Source: JASJAR01 sp039198225
GTDB taxonomy: Bacteria > Pseudomonadota > Alphaproteobacteria > Rhodobacterales > Rhodobacteraceae
DNA: 64,000 nt
Assembly (NCBI GenBank): GCA_039198225.1
Contig: JBCCTQ010000006.1
Location: 1 to 64,000, forward strand
Direction: 5' to 3'
Of this stretch, positions 25,391-34,719 are shown one piece after another. The notes under the pieces are model-generated. The model did no database searches and was not told the DNA's origin. It saw only the letters and a program-made list of their open reading frames with translations. Made by a program: the position numbers and the translations under genes. Position 1 is the first letter of the stretch; each line of letters opens with the position of its first letter.

Positions 25391-26309
25391 CGATCCGCAC
25401 CCCTTCGGTTGCGAGCGCCACGGCGCGGTAACCGGGCGGCACGGCACCCAAAGCAATCGCGCAATCGCCGAGCCCCGAGCCCGAGATTTTGGCTCCGAGA
25501 ATGCCCGGCGCCCCGCGGGCCTCTGCAACAAGGCGGTCGAGCGTTGGGTCAGAGACGCCAAGTCTTACCATGAGCTCCTGATAGCGCTCCATGGCGTGCC
25601 CGAGCCCCGTCCAATCACTTGCTTCCGCTGCATCGATCCCGGTGCCCGCAATTTCGCCCATCTCACTATATATCGCCTCGACTTCCGCTTCGCGCCCTTC
25701 GGTCGATTTCGCAACCCGGTCCAAAACCTCGCCGGTTGGCGTCTTGTAGCCGGCATAGGCCAAGGAAAGGGTCGGCGGGGCCGGCAGCAGGCGCATCTCA
25801 GACGGTATCGCGCCAGGCAAGTAAGCCAAAAACCCGCCTGCAATGCTTGCCGCCAAATCCGCCCCGCTGCCCCGCCCTTGGATCGCTTGGATGAGGGCCA
25901 GCCCCTCCCGATGGAGATTTTCGGCCTCCATACCAAGACCCGCAAGATGGCGGAGGGCGGCAAGACCCGCTGCGGTGACCGCCGCCGACGAGCCGAGCCC
26001 GAGGGTCGGATCAATGTCGGATTTAACGTTCAGTGTCACACCTCTAGCCATTGCCTCGCCGAGCGTTGTTATCGCCCCCGTTAAAAACCGGTAGGGCCCA
26101 TCGCCGGGCAAGGCGACTACGTCGCAGCTGAGAGGTGGTGCAATGTCCGAGGTAATCTGAACGATGCCGTCGTTCCGGGGCTCCGCTGTCACTCGAACCC
26201 GCGAGTCCACCGCTGCCACAATGGCCGGATGTCCGTAAACGACCGCATGTTCACCGATGACCATGGCTGATCCGGGGGCCGAGACAGTGACCGGCCCGGT
26301 CTTTGTCAC
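25383..26309 (-). CDS. pmk: GHMP kinase, probable phosphomevalonate kinase
   Basis: A 308-residue GHMP-fold kinase. APGSAMVIGEHAVVYGHPAI is the N-terminal motif, PTLGLGSSAAVTAAGL the ATP loop, and KISGSGLGDCAIAL the C-terminal motif. It starts GTG within the end of mvk (GTGA junction). By motif alone it looks like a mevalonate kinase; the assignment to the phosphomevalonate step rests on operon order and length, which match the mvaA-idi-hcs-mvk-pmk-mvd operon of Paracoccus zeaxanthinifaciens. The two kinases could be reversed. Confidence 0.8.
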   Translation of the reverse strand: MTKTGPVTVSAPGSAMVIGEHAVVYGHPAIVAAVDSRVRVTAEPRNDGIVQITSDIAPPLSCDVVALPGDGPYRFLTGAITTLGEAMARGVTLNVKSDIDPTLGLGSSAAVTAAGLAALRHLAGLGMEAENLHREGLALIQAIQGRGSGADLAASIAGGFLAYLPGAIPSEMRLLPAPPTLSLAYAGYKTPTGEVLDRVAKSTEGREAEVEAIYSEMGEIAGTGIDAAEASDWTGLGHAMERYQELMVRLGVSDPTLDRLVAEARGAPGILGAKISGSGLGDCAIALGAVPPGYRAVALATEGVRIDG

Positions 26310-27424
26310 GCCGCCGGCTCGTTGGCCCGGCGCCGAAGATGGGCGCCGCTGCCAGAAAGGCGCAACCGCTCCCAACGCCTGTCGGGATAGGAGGCCATCA
26401 GCGTTTCCATCGCCTGCGGGTCGTCCATGTGAACGAGAATCACCCCTGCTTTGTCGCCCCGAACTGCCCCGGCACCGGAGACTTTTGCGGCCCCGCCCGC
26501 GGCCTCGACCGCCTCGATAAACCGCGCCGCATCTTCCGGAACGACCCCGATCTTGTTGAGAAGGCTGTGGTTTTTTCGGATCGCATCGGTGGGATCCGTG
26601 TCGCCATCGAGACTGTCCTGGAGGGCCTGTGTGGTGGCGGCGAATGCGTCCCAAAGTGCTTTGTCGGAGCCGAAACCCTCGCGCACAGCGGCCACACATT
26701 CCCCGGTGGGCGAGGCAGGGATCCCGTGGAGGACCCAATACCAGCCTTGGCCGTCGGCGAGTCCGTGGCTCTCGGCCAGTTTGGGATGGGAGAGCTCGCC
26801 ATCATCCACGCGAATGAGCCCGCCATAGACCACCGCCGCCGCATCAATGGCCGACCCCCGGCCGTGCTGCAGCCGCTCGCAAAACCGAACCCGTTCAAAG
26901 CGCTCTTCGGGCGTTTGCGGCAGTGCCATCAGCGCTTCATACAACACCGACGTCGCCGCAATCACCGACGCCGAAGAGCCCATCCCTGCGCCCAAGGGAA
27001 GATCTGACCGGCTCGATAGCTTCCCAGGCGTGGGCAGCCGACGGGTCGAGGTGACACCCGGCATCGGCAGGAATTGGTGGAGCGAGGCCATCGTATAGAC
27101 AGCCAGATCGTCGGGTCGCTGGAGGACTTCCCGCACTGGCAAATCGCCGCGAACGAACGCGTCAAAACGACGGTCGAGCCCGGTTTTGAAACTCCGGAGC
27201 ATGTCCAAAGGATAGGTCGCGCCTGCGGAGAGGTTTTCAAACGCGGTCCGAAGGCCCGCCGCCCGGTGCATCGGTGTAAACCAGACCTCGGTGTGATGCT
27301 CGACCGCCACCGCCAAAGCAGGCGCGCCGTAGACGACCGAATGCTCGCCCGAGAGGATAATCTTGCCCGGCGCCCGGGCGAGACTGTCCCGTTCAGGTAC
27401 GTTCGTAGTGACGCTTGTGCTCAT
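26306..27424 (-). CDS. mvk: GHMP kinase, probable mevalonate kinase
   Basis: A 372-residue GHMP-fold kinase that would phosphorylate mevalonate. ARAPGKIILSGEHSVVYGAP is the N-terminal substrate motif, PLGAGMGSSASVIAATSVL the ATP loop and AKVSGAGAVRGDKAGVILV the third motif. The ATG at 27424 is inside the end of mvaS (32-base overlap). A C-terminal extension after the GHMP fold ends in an Arg-rich LRRRANEPAA. The alternative is phosphomevalonate kinase; length and position favour mevalonate kinase. Confidence 0.82.
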   Translation of the reverse strand: MSTSVTTNVPERDSLARAPGKIILSGEHSVVYGAPALAVAVEHHTEVWFTPMHRAAGLRTAFENLSAGATYPLDMLRSFKTGLDRRFDAFVRGDLPVREVLQRPDDLAVYTMASLHQFLPMPGVTSTRRLPTPGKLSSRSDLPLGAGMGSSASVIAATSVLYEALMALPQTPEERFERVRFCERLQHGRGSAIDAAAVVYGGLIRVDDGELSHPKLAESHGLADGQGWYWVLHGIPASPTGECVAAVREGFGSDKALWDAFAATTQALQDSLDGDTDPTDAIRKNHSLLNKIGVVPEDAARFIEAVEAAGGAAKVSGAGAVRGDKAGVILVHMDDPQAMETLMASYPDRRWERLRLSGSGAHLRRRANEPAA

Positions 27425-28547
27425 GGATCCGGGCGAGCCTGTATTGGCCGCGGGCTGTTTCGGGGATAACCACTTCGCTCCCGTCTTGTGGGTCGGGCGC
27501 GTCCCAATAGCGGCGATATTCGTCATAGCTAAGCGCCGCGCGTCCGGCCAAAAGCGCGGCGTTCTCTCCTGCGGCCAGCCGGTCTTTGTAGCCCCCTTGG
27601 ACCACACCCGAGAAGAACTCGGCCACCGCACCCGAACCATAGGAAAAAAGCCCGATCGGTTGGTCCGAAAGATCACCCTCATAGGTCTCGAGCGCCGAAA
27701 TCAGGCTGAGATAAAGAGCAGCCGCGTAGCAATTGCCCACTTGGCGGCCATAGGCCATGCCGGGTTCGATCTTCTCCAGATCAAGTGGCGTTTTGTTGAG
27801 TGCTGATAGGTGCTTATGCGCCTTCGCACCCATGCGCGAAAACGGCAGATGATAGCAGAATTGTTGCAGATCGCCGAAGTCTCGCCCGCCGTTGGCCGCG
27901 TAATCCTGCCAGGCGCTGGCCAACGCATGGAGGTATTTGATCGTCGAATATTTCCCATCGACCAAGGGAGTTTTACGATAATTTGGCCGCCAGAAATCCA
28001 TAATGTCTTCGCTGAAACAGCCCGACACAGCGTCGATTTCGAGAATGGCCGGATCCTTGGCCACGAGCATTGCCACCGCACCCGAACCTTGGGTCGCCTC
28101 TGCGGGGCTGTCGAGGTCGTAGCGCGACACGTCTGACGCGATGATCAACACCCGCCGGTCGGGTTTTCGCGCGACATAGCCGCAAGCCATTTGCAACGCA
28201 GCCGTGGCCGAATAGCAGGCCTGCTTTAGCTCCACATTTCGGCAGTGGGGCGGAAGACCCAGCAGCCGATGGACGTAGAGACCGGCCGATTTTGACTGGT
28301 CGATGCCGGTCTCGGTGGCAAATAACAGAGTGTCGATCCCGTCCGTCCCGGCCGCCTCGATAATCGGCCGGGCTGCTTCGGCGGCCATGGTGACGATGTC
28401 TTCGTCATGGGCTGGAATGCCGATCTTCTCTTGCCCGATGCCCCGGGAGAACTTTTCGGGATCAACACCGTTCCGGTCGGCCAGAACCGACAGGTCTAGG
28501 TATTGCTGCGGTGTGTAAAACCTGAGGTGGTCGATCCCGATCTTCAT
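27393..28547 (-). CDS. mvaS: Hydroxymethylglutaryl-CoA synthase
   Basis: Condenses acetyl-CoA with acetoacetyl-CoA to HMG-CoA. The 384-residue protein shows Glu79 in ATETGID, the acyl-enzyme Cys111 in ELKQACYSATAALQMA and His233 in CYHLPFSRMG, the same residue numbers as in well-studied bacterial enzymes. FSYGSGAVAEFFSG is the C-terminal signature. The ATG at 28547 gives the family start MKIGIDHLRFYTP. Second gene of the mevalonate operon, after mvaA; it overlaps mvk by 32 bases. Confidence 0.96.
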   Translation of the reverse strand: MKIGIDHLRFYTPQQYLDLSVLADRNGVDPEKFSRGIGQEKIGIPAHDEDIVTMAAEAARPIIEAAGTDGIDTLLFATETGIDQSKSAGLYVHRLLGLPPHCRNVELKQACYSATAALQMACGYVARKPDRRVLIIASDVSRYDLDSPAEATQGSGAVAMLVAKDPAILEIDAVSGCFSEDIMDFWRPNYRKTPLVDGKYSTIKYLHALASAWQDYAANGGRDFGDLQQFCYHLPFSRMGAKAHKHLSALNKTPLDLEKIEPGMAYGRQVGNCYAAALYLSLISALETYEGDLSDQPIGLFSYGSGAVAEFFSGVVQGGYKDRLAAGENAALLAGRAALSYDEYRRYWDAPDPQDGSEVVIPETARGQYRLARIHEHKRHYERT

Positions 28548-28632
28548 AGGCGGTCCTGGTTTGGCCTCGGCGTTCTTTCGGCTGACCCAACCCCCGGCCA
28601 CGGGGATTGTCCACGCGTCGCGCCGCCGCGGT

Positions 28633-29670
28633 TCACACCCGCTCCATTTTGAAATGGGTTCGCATCAGCTCGCCTGGATTGGTCTGGGCGGCCAAAAGCG
28701 AGAGCTCGCCGCAAAGGACAGTAGCGGCACAAATCACTGCCAAACGGCGGCCATTCTCGCCGGGCGCGCGCTCTTCCCGGCAGCCCAAGGCTTCGAGATG
28801 CTCTTCGACCTGGGGGTTGTTCTTGCCATTGCCCACGGAGCCGACGATGAGATTTGGAAGCGTCGTCGAAAAATAGAGTGAATTCTCCCGGGCTTCGCAG
28901 TGGACGATCCCCTGAGAGCCTTCGATGATGTTTGCCGCGTCTTGGCCGGTGGCCAGATAGAATCCCAAGAGCATATTGGCGAAATGGGCGTTGGCCGACC
29001 GGAGGCTTCCGGCCACCGTACCGCCAATGAGGTTTTTCTCGGTGTTAAGCTGCACCATCTTTTCAGGCGTGGTGCGCAGCAGGCTGTCGCAAAGGTCCCG
29101 CGAAATCTCGATATCGGCGACCACGTATTTCCCGCGCCCGAGAAGCGAATTGACTGCGCTGACTTTCTTGTCGGTGCAGAAATTCCCAGAGATGCTTGCG
29201 TAGTCAAGCTCAGGATATTCTGTCAGCAGCCAGTCGAGCAGCACATCCGCCGCCCCGGTGACCATGTTGTGGCCCGATGCGTCACCGGTGGCGCATTCGA
29301 TGCGGATATACAAAAGATTGCCGACGATCTGGCGGTTCAGCCCAATGAGGCGCGCAAACCGGCTCGTCGTGGCCACCACGGCGGCCATTTCCTCTTGGCG
29401 AGCCGAAATCCGGGTCCAAGCGTCGAGGGCGGCCGCACCGTCGCGCGCACGGAGGATGACCGACCGTGTCATCCGTTCATCGACGACCGAACAGCGGATC
29501 CCGTCGGTTTTCCGCGACACCCGTGCACCGCGTCCCGTGGAGGGCCAAAGCGGGCTCTCATAGGTGGCCATCGGGACGCTGATGGCGTCATCGACGATGT
29601 CGCCTGTGATCTTGATCGGGCCCACCCATTGGGTCGGCACCGGTGTGGCATGGGTTTTAGCGGCGTGCAT
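28633..29670 (-). CDS. mvaA: Hydroxymethylglutaryl-CoA reductase
   Basis: Reduces HMG-CoA to mevalonate, the committed step. The 345-residue soluble protein has MATYESPLWPSTGRGA (substrate loop, with the conserved Glu), DASGHNMVT (cofactor motif), CTDKKVSAVNSLLGRGKYVV (catalytic Lys) and GTVAGSLRSANAHFANML. The GRGKYVVAD form resembles the NADPH-using class I-like bacterial enzymes rather than the NADH-using Pseudomonas type. A catalytic histidine is expected near the C-terminus. First gene of the leftward operon; no idi follows, unlike in Paracoccus. Confidence 0.95.
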   Translation of the reverse strand: MHAAKTHATPVPTQWVGPIKITGDIVDDAISVPMATYESPLWPSTGRGARVSRKTDGIRCSVVDERMTRSVILRARDGAAALDAWTRISARQEEMAAVVATTSRFARLIGLNRQIVGNLLYIRIECATGDASGHNMVTGAADVLLDWLLTEYPELDYASISGNFCTDKKVSAVNSLLGRGKYVVADIEISRDLCDSLLRTTPEKMVQLNTEKNLIGGTVAGSLRSANAHFANMLLGFYLATGQDAANIIEGSQGIVHCEARENSLYFSTTLPNLIVGSVGNGKNNPQVEEHLEALGCREERAPGENGRRLAVICAATVLCGELSLLAAQTNPGELMRTHFKMERV

Positions 29671-30046
29671 TCGGGCGGGTCAGGTCGTTTCTAGCCCAGC
29701 CCAAAGCGGGCCGCGGGCGCGGTGATTTCCGTTAAATGCCCGCAACATCGCCAATTCTAAGGCTCTGAGGCGCGCGCTCAGGCGTGTGTCTTGTCCCCCC
29801 ATGGCGAAAAAGTCCATCGTCATTTTGCCTCACTGTCAAGTAAAATTGACACATTGCGACGTCGCTGACTGGACAGTGCTTTCCAGCGGCATTGCGGCGG
29901 GCAGAGCTGCAACCCAATCCTGGCCGAATTCCCTGGAAAACCGCGCCCTTAATCCGCATTGACCTTGCCCGAGAATGCCATGATCAAATCAGATCGTGTC
30001 CGCTGCCACCACATACGCATTACGCGCTTCATTGCGTCAGGCCCCC
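29671..30046. other. Divergent control region between mvaA and the glycohydrolase gene
   Basis: 376 bases without a convincing gene. It must hold the promoters of two operons pointing away from each other. The only clear structure is the TGTCAA/TTGACA inverted repeat listed separately. No -10 element of standard form was found at the expected distance on either side. Confidence 0.6.
29834..29851. promoter_or_regulatory. TGTCAA-N6-TTGACA inverted repeat
   Basis: TGTCAA (29834-29839), spacer GTAAAA and TTGACA (29846-29851) form a perfect 6-base dyad. Each half is a consensus -35 hexamer on one strand, so it could be a shared -35 region for divergent promoters or a regulator operator. No matching -10 boxes are obvious. 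Confidence 0.4.
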
Positions 30047-31087
30047 ATGGATAGGGCGCGTCCGCTCGTTGCTCCCGCGCCATCGGATCAATTGGTCCAA
30101 CGCGCGGAAGCCTGCCTCCTGGGCCTGGCACTTGGCGACGCCATGGGGATGCCGACCCAGACCCTCACACCGTCCGAAATTGCCGCCCGTTACGACCGGG
30201 TCGAGGATTTTACGGCGCCTTACTACGACCATCCGGTTTCCCATGGTTTAACGGCCGCCAAGGTCACAGATGATACAGAGCAGGCCTTCCTAATGGCCGA
30301 GCGCATGATTGCCGACAACGGGCAGATTGATCTGGGAAAGTGGGTGGCCGACCTTCTCGCTTGGGAGGCGGACGTCGCCCGCAGGGGACTGCGCGATCTT
30401 CTTGGCCCGTCAAGCAAAGCCGCCCTAGAAGCGGTCGCGGCCGGTGCCGATCCGAGCCAGACCGGCAAGACCGGAACGACCAACGGGGCCGCCATGCGGA
30501 TCGCGCCGTTGGGTTTGATGGCGCCGCCAGGCGATGCCAAGCGCTTGGTCGATCTCGTCGAAGGGGCCTCGTTTGTCACCCACCATACCGGTGAGGCCAT
30601 CGCAGGCGCCGCCGCCGTATGTGGGGCGATCGCCGCCTTTCTTGACGGCGCGGGCCAAGACAAAGCGATGGACGACGCTCTTGTGGCCTCGCGGCTTGGT
30701 CAAAATCGCGGGGCGCTCGTCGGAGCACGGGATATGGCCGAGCGCATCGAAGCCGCCATTGCTTACGCCAATAGGGCACAGTCCGCCGCCGCTCTACTTT
30801 CTCTTATCGGCACCTCGGTTGCCACCCACGAAGCCGTCCCCGCCGCCTTCGGCCTCCTCGCCCTTCTCGATGACCCCTGGGATATCGCAATCGCGGCCGC
30901 CAATGGGGGCGACGATACCGATACGATCGGTGCCATTGCCTGTGCGATGGCCGGGGCGCGGGGCGGGATGGCCGCGCTCCCAGCGGCGAAGATCGCCCAG
31001 CTCCGAGCCGCAAACGACCTTCCTGTCGAACGCCTCGCGCGCGATCTTCTCGCCCTTCGCCCGGTGACCCTGGAGGTCGGCCCATGA
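30047..31087 (+). CDS. ADP-ribosylglycohydrolase-family protein
   Basis: A 346-residue all-helical di-metal hydrolase of the ADP-ribosyl-glycohydrolase (DraG/ARH) fold, which cleaves N- or O-glycosidic bonds to ribose. The metal ligands are in KVTDDTEQAF (Thr74-Thr77) and in the C-terminal ANGGDDTDTIGAIACAMAG. GLALGDAMGMPTQ at the N-terminus is the other family hallmark. The ATG at 30047 is preferred; a GTG at 29996 is possible. It overlaps the PfkB gene start by four bases and heads an operon with an ABC importer, so a catabolic rather than signalling role is likely. Confidence 0.88.
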   Translation: MDRARPLVAPAPSDQLVQRAEACLLGLALGDAMGMPTQTLTPSEIAARYDRVEDFTAPYYDHPVSHGLTAAKVTDDTEQAFLMAERMIADNGQIDLGKWVADLLAWEADVARRGLRDLLGPSSKAALEAVAAGADPSQTGKTGTTNGAAMRIAPLGLMAPPGDAKRLVDLVEGASFVTHHTGEAIAGAAAVCGAIAAFLDGAGQDKAMDDALVASRLGQNRGALVGARDMAERIEAAIAYANRAQSAAALLSLIGTSVATHEAVPAAFGLLALLDDPWDIAIAAANGGDDTDTIGAIACAMAGARGGMAALPAAKIAQLRAANDLPVERLARDLLALRPVTLEVGP

Positions 31088-32013
31088 GTGGCCGCATCGT
31101 ACAAGTCCAAGGGGCGGTCGTCGATCTTGTCTACCGGGTCGCGGCAATCCCACCCTCAGGAGGCGAAGCCAAGGTCACCGATTTCGCGATGAGCCCTGGC
31201 GGTGGCTTCAACGCGCTCGTGGCCGCCAAACGTTTGGGGGCAAACATCGCTTACGGCGGCGGGCTCGGGCAGGGACCCTTCGCGAGCCTCGTCGAAACTG
31301 CCCTCGCCGCCGAAGGAATTGACACTGTCGACACACCCCGTCTCGACGACGATCAGGGGACCTGTGTTGTCCTGATTGAGCCGTCGGGCGAACGGACTTT
31401 CGTGGCGAAGGAAGGGGCCGAAGGGCGACGCCCTCCTTCGGACTACTCTGCGATCACCCGAAGCCACTTCGATTGGGCGCTCCTTTCGGGATACTCGCTC
31501 TACTATGAAGGGCTCCGGGCCGCCTTGGTCGATTGGCTCGCCCGGGGTGATCTTCCGAAGATCATATTCGATCCGAGCCCCGCGGTGGCTTGGGTGCACG
31601 ATGATCTTCGCGAGCTCGCACTTCGGAAGGCCCATTGGATCTCTGCCAATCGCGCCGAAGCCGAGAGCCTCACGGGCCTGGTCGACCCGGAGGACCAGGC
31701 AGCCGCGCTTGCCAAAGATCGCCCTAAGGACGGCGGCGCGCTGGTCCGGCTCGGGGCGGAGGGTGCCGTGCTCGCCGCGGGGGGCGAGATAACACCTATC
31801 TCGCCCCACAAAGTCACTCCCGTCGACACAAATGGCGCGGGCGACGCCCATCTTGGTGCCTTTGCGGCGCGCCTCGCTGAAGGGGCATCGCCCACCGAAG
31901 CGGCCCGCTACGCCAATCTCGCCGCCGCCCTTGCCATCACCCAAGAAGGGCCCGCCACCGCACCAAGCCGCGCCGCCATAGATGCCCATCTCAAAACAAC
32001 AGAATTCACCTGA
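31084..32013 (+). CDS. PfkB-family (ribokinase-like) carbohydrate kinase
   Basis: A 309-residue sugar or nucleoside kinase. The N-terminal PGGGFNALVAAKRLGA is the substrate-binding Gly motif, and DTNGAGDAHLGAFAARLAEG is the C-terminal anion-hole and catalytic-base motif (Asp in GAGD). DPSPAVAWVHDD and SANRAEAESLTG are typical mid-domain segments. The start overlaps the glycohydrolase stop (ATGA). A kinase for ribose or another pentose freed by the preceding enzyme is the simplest reading, but the substrate is not proven. Confidence 0.9.
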   Translation: MSGRIVQVQGAVVDLVYRVAAIPPSGGEAKVTDFAMSPGGGFNALVAAKRLGANIAYGGGLGQGPFASLVETALAAEGIDTVDTPRLDDDQGTCVVLIEPSGERTFVAKEGAEGRRPPSDYSAITRSHFDWALLSGYSLYYEGLRAALVDWLARGDLPKIIFDPSPAVAWVHDDLRELALRKAHWISANRAEAESLTGLVDPEDQAAALAKDRPKDGGALVRLGAEGAVLAAGGEITPISPHKVTPVDTNGAGDAHLGAFAARLAEGASPTEAARYANLAAALAITQEGPATAPSRAAIDAHLKTTEFT

Positions 32014-32038
32014 ACCCAGGAGCCATCAGGAGGACCCC

Positions 32039-33070
32039 ATGAAAACACCCATTGTCACCGCACTTTTTGCCCTCACTGCCGCCGCCGCCTCGGCCGACGA
32101 GATCCGCGTACTCAACTGGCAAGGCTACGGCACCGATCTTGAATGGGCCGTTGACGCCTTTGCCGAGGAGACCGGCTTTAAAGTGGTCCACGACTACTTC
32201 AATTCCGAACAGGAGATGCTCACCAAGCTCCGCACCGACCCCGGCGCCTATGACGTGGTGCTGATCAACGTCGCCTTCATGCCCGAGGCCCTCGAAGAAG
32301 GGCTCGTGGCCCCGATCGATGCTGCCCAAGTGGAAAACCTCGCCGATGTCGCCCCGGATTTCGTGGCCAATGCTGCGATCAATGATGGCGGCAACATTTA
32401 CGGCGTCCCTTGGACCTGGGGGCTGACGTCCTTTGCGGTCAATACCGGCACGTTCGGCGAGGCGCCCGCCAGCATGAACATCCTTTGGGACGAGGCCTAT
32501 AAGGGCCGGATCTCGATCCGGGACGATGCGCTCGAAGCGGTCCAGATCGGTGCCCTGGCCACAGGTCAGAACATCAACGCAATCGAAGATCTCGCCGCGG
32601 TCGAGGAAAAGCTAAGCGCGCTCATGCCCCAACTCCGGACGTTTTGGAGTTCGGAAAACGACTGGAACCAGTTCATGGCCGCCGGCGAGTTAGACGCTGC
32701 GACGTTCTGGTCAGGCTCCGCAGCCCGGTCGCAGGCCAGCGGCCTTCCGGTGGAGTTCGTCGTTCCCGAGGAAGGGGCCATTGGTTGGCTTGATACTTTG
32801 GCCGTCCCCGCCGCCTCGGAAAATGCCGAAACGGCCCACGCCTTTATCAATTGGATGATCGACCCGGACTTCTACACGCGCTGGGACCCGGAGGGCGCTC
32901 CGGCCTCGGCCAACACGGTGGCGGCCAATGCGCTGCCAGACGACGCGTTCAATAAGGCCGTCCTTGGGGACCCCGAGGTCGCGGCACGGGTTCAATTCCA
33001 AGAGCCGGTGACGGACGAACAGCGCGAGACCTATCTGAAGCTCTGGCAAGACCTGAAGGCCCAGCAATAG
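32039..33070 (+). CDS. ABC importer substrate-binding protein (PotD/PotF type)
   Basis: Periplasmic binding protein, 343 residues. Signal peptide MKTPIVTALFALTAAAASA with cleavage before DEIRVLNWQGYG, the typical start of spermidine/putrescine-class binding proteins. YDVVLINVAFMPEALEEGLV and GVPWTWGLTSFAVNT line the ligand cleft. TCAGGAGGACCCC precedes the ATG. In polyamine binders several acidic and aromatic residues hold the amines; the aromatic ones here (Trp, Phe) are present, but the ligand cannot be named. 25 bases separate it from the kinase gene. Confidence 0.88.
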   Translation: MKTPIVTALFALTAAAASADEIRVLNWQGYGTDLEWAVDAFAEETGFKVVHDYFNSEQEMLTKLRTDPGAYDVVLINVAFMPEALEEGLVAPIDAAQVENLADVAPDFVANAAINDGGNIYGVPWTWGLTSFAVNTGTFGEAPASMNILWDEAYKGRISIRDDALEAVQIGALATGQNINAIEDLAAVEEKLSALMPQLRTFWSSENDWNQFMAAGELDAATFWSGSAARSQASGLPVEFVVPEEGAIGWLDTLAVPAASENAETAHAFINWMIDPDFYTRWDPEGAPASANTVAANALPDDAFNKAVLGDPEVAARVQFQEPVTDEQRETYLKLWQDLKAQQ

Positions 33071-33088
33071 GGCCGGGGAGGGCGGCGC

Positions 33089-33937
33089 ATGCGATCTGGC
33101 CGGGCTGAGGCCGCCCTCTTTCTCTCACCGGCGTATCTCTGGTTGGCCGTGGCGGTGTTCCTACCGCTTTCGGCCATGTTCTATTTCAGCCTCTTGTCCG
33201 AGGCGCCCTTTCGCGGGGCCGACTGGTTCTTCACGCTGGAAAACTACCGGGCCTTCTTCGAGACAGATACCTATGCCCGCCTCCTTTGGAAGAGCCTCAA
33301 GCTCGGGTTCTGGGTGACGTTCTGGTGCGTTCTCATCGGCTTTCCCTGTGCCTACGTGCTGGCGAAAACCATCCGCGGCCGGTCGCGGGAAGCGCTGTTT
33401 TTGCTGATCATTTTGCCCTTTTGGTCAAACTCGCTGGTGCGGATTTTCTCATGGGCCATCGTTCTTCGGGGCAACGGCGTGCTCGACGCCGCGCTCGATG
33501 CGCTCCTTCCCTTCGACGTGCAACTCTCGCTCATGTTCACGCCCACCGCCGTCGTGATCGGCCTCGTCCATAGTTACCTCCCTTACGTGATCCTCACCTC
33601 CTATCTCGCCGTTCAAGCCATCGATGACGACCTCATTGACGCCGCACGCTCCCTCGGGGCAAGCCGCGCCACGATCCTTCGTCGGCTCGTCCTGCCCCTG
33701 GCACTTCCGGGCATTGTCGCGGGCGCGGTTCTGATTTTCGTCCCTGTGGTGGGGTCTTTCATGGAGCCGAGGATCCTCGGCGGCCGGTTCGGCACGTATT
33801 ATGGAACGGTCATCGAGGACCAATTCGTCGCCGTCTTCAATTGGCCTTTGGGCGCGGCGCTGTCCTTCATTCTCTTAGCTGTCGTCCTCTTTATCCTCGC
33901 CCTTGCAAGCCCCGCGCTTCGGAGGGCTGCCACATGA
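33089..33937 (+). CDS. ABC importer permease (PotB type)
   Basis: A 282-residue inner-membrane permease with six helices. The EAA loop, which contacts the ATPase, reads DAARSLGASRATILRRLVLP. First permease of the Pot-type importer; it ends overlapping the start of the second permease by four bases. KTIRGRSREALFLLIILPFWSNSLVRIFSW is the usual region before the EAA loop. Confidence 0.92.
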   Translation: MRSGRAEAALFLSPAYLWLAVAVFLPLSAMFYFSLLSEAPFRGADWFFTLENYRAFFETDTYARLLWKSLKLGFWVTFWCVLIGFPCAYVLAKTIRGRSREALFLLIILPFWSNSLVRIFSWAIVLRGNGVLDAALDALLPFDVQLSLMFTPTAVVIGLVHSYLPYVILTSYLAVQAIDDDLIDAARSLGASRATILRRLVLPLALPGIVAGAVLIFVPVVGSFMEPRILGGRFGTYYGTVIEDQFVAVFNWPLGAALSFILLAVVLFILALASPALRRAAT

Positions 33938-34719
33938 GCGCGCCTTGGCTCGCTCGGCTCGGTAAGGCCTGGCTGGGGCTCGTGCTCTTTTTCCTCTACG
34001 CGCCGATCCTCATCATGGCGCTTATGTCGTTTAACGCCTCGCAGTATTATCAATTGCCTTTCGAGTTCTCGCTCGACTGGTACCGGGCCCTCGCCGACAA
34101 TTCCAACATTCAAAGCGCGGCACTCCGTTCGGTTCTAATCGCTCTTCTGACGACCCTTATCGCCACCTTGCTCGGCACTGCGGCTTCGATTGCGCTGTTT
34201 CGACACGAGTTTCGCGGCAAGGCGGTGCTCCAAGTCCTCCTCTTTCCACCAATCGCCATCCCCTGGCTGATCACCGGGACGGCCATGCTGATCTTTTTCT
34301 TCGGCATTGGCCTCGGACGCGGGACGCCGTCGATCATCATTGGCCATGTGGCCTTGGCGCTGCCATACGTGATCGTCGTCGTAACCGCCCGGCTCGCGAG
34401 CTTCGATCCGCTCCTTGAGGATGCTGCCCGGGTTCTCGGCGCTGGGCCCTGGACGGTCACCCGCCGTGTCACGCTTCCTTGGATCCTCCCTGGTGTCATC
34501 GCCGGGGCGCTCTTTGCGTTCGCCATCAGTTTCGACCAATTCGTTGTGTCCTACTTTCTCGCCGAACCGGGCGACACGACCCTGCCAGTCTTGATCTACA
34601 CCTCGATCCGGAAAGGCTTCACGCCCGAGATCAACGCGATTTCCACAATCATTATAGTGTTTTCCATGGGCGTCATGCTCGTCGCCGCACGGTTTTCCAA
34701 TTTCGGCGGAGGCCGGTGA
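33934..34719 (+). CDS. ABC importer permease (PotC type)
   Basis: A 261-residue permease with six helices. The EAA loop is DAARVLGAGPWTVTRRVTLP. The ATG at 33934 overlaps the stop of the first permease, and its own stop overlaps the ATPase start. A typical PotC ending, ISFDQFVVSYFLAEPGDTTLPV, follows the loop. The longer open frame from 33841 is not the gene. Confidence 0.92.
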   Translation: MSAPWLARLGKAWLGLVLFFLYAPILIMALMSFNASQYYQLPFEFSLDWYRALADNSNIQSAALRSVLIALLTTLIATLLGTAASIALFRHEFRGKAVLQVLLFPPIAIPWLITGTAMLIFFFGIGLGRGTPSIIIGHVALALPYVIVVVTARLASFDPLLEDAARVLGAGPWTVTRRVTLPWILPGVIAGALFAFAISFDQFVVSYFLAEPGDTTLPVLIYTSIRKGFTPEINAISTIIIVFSMGVMLVAARFSNFGGGR

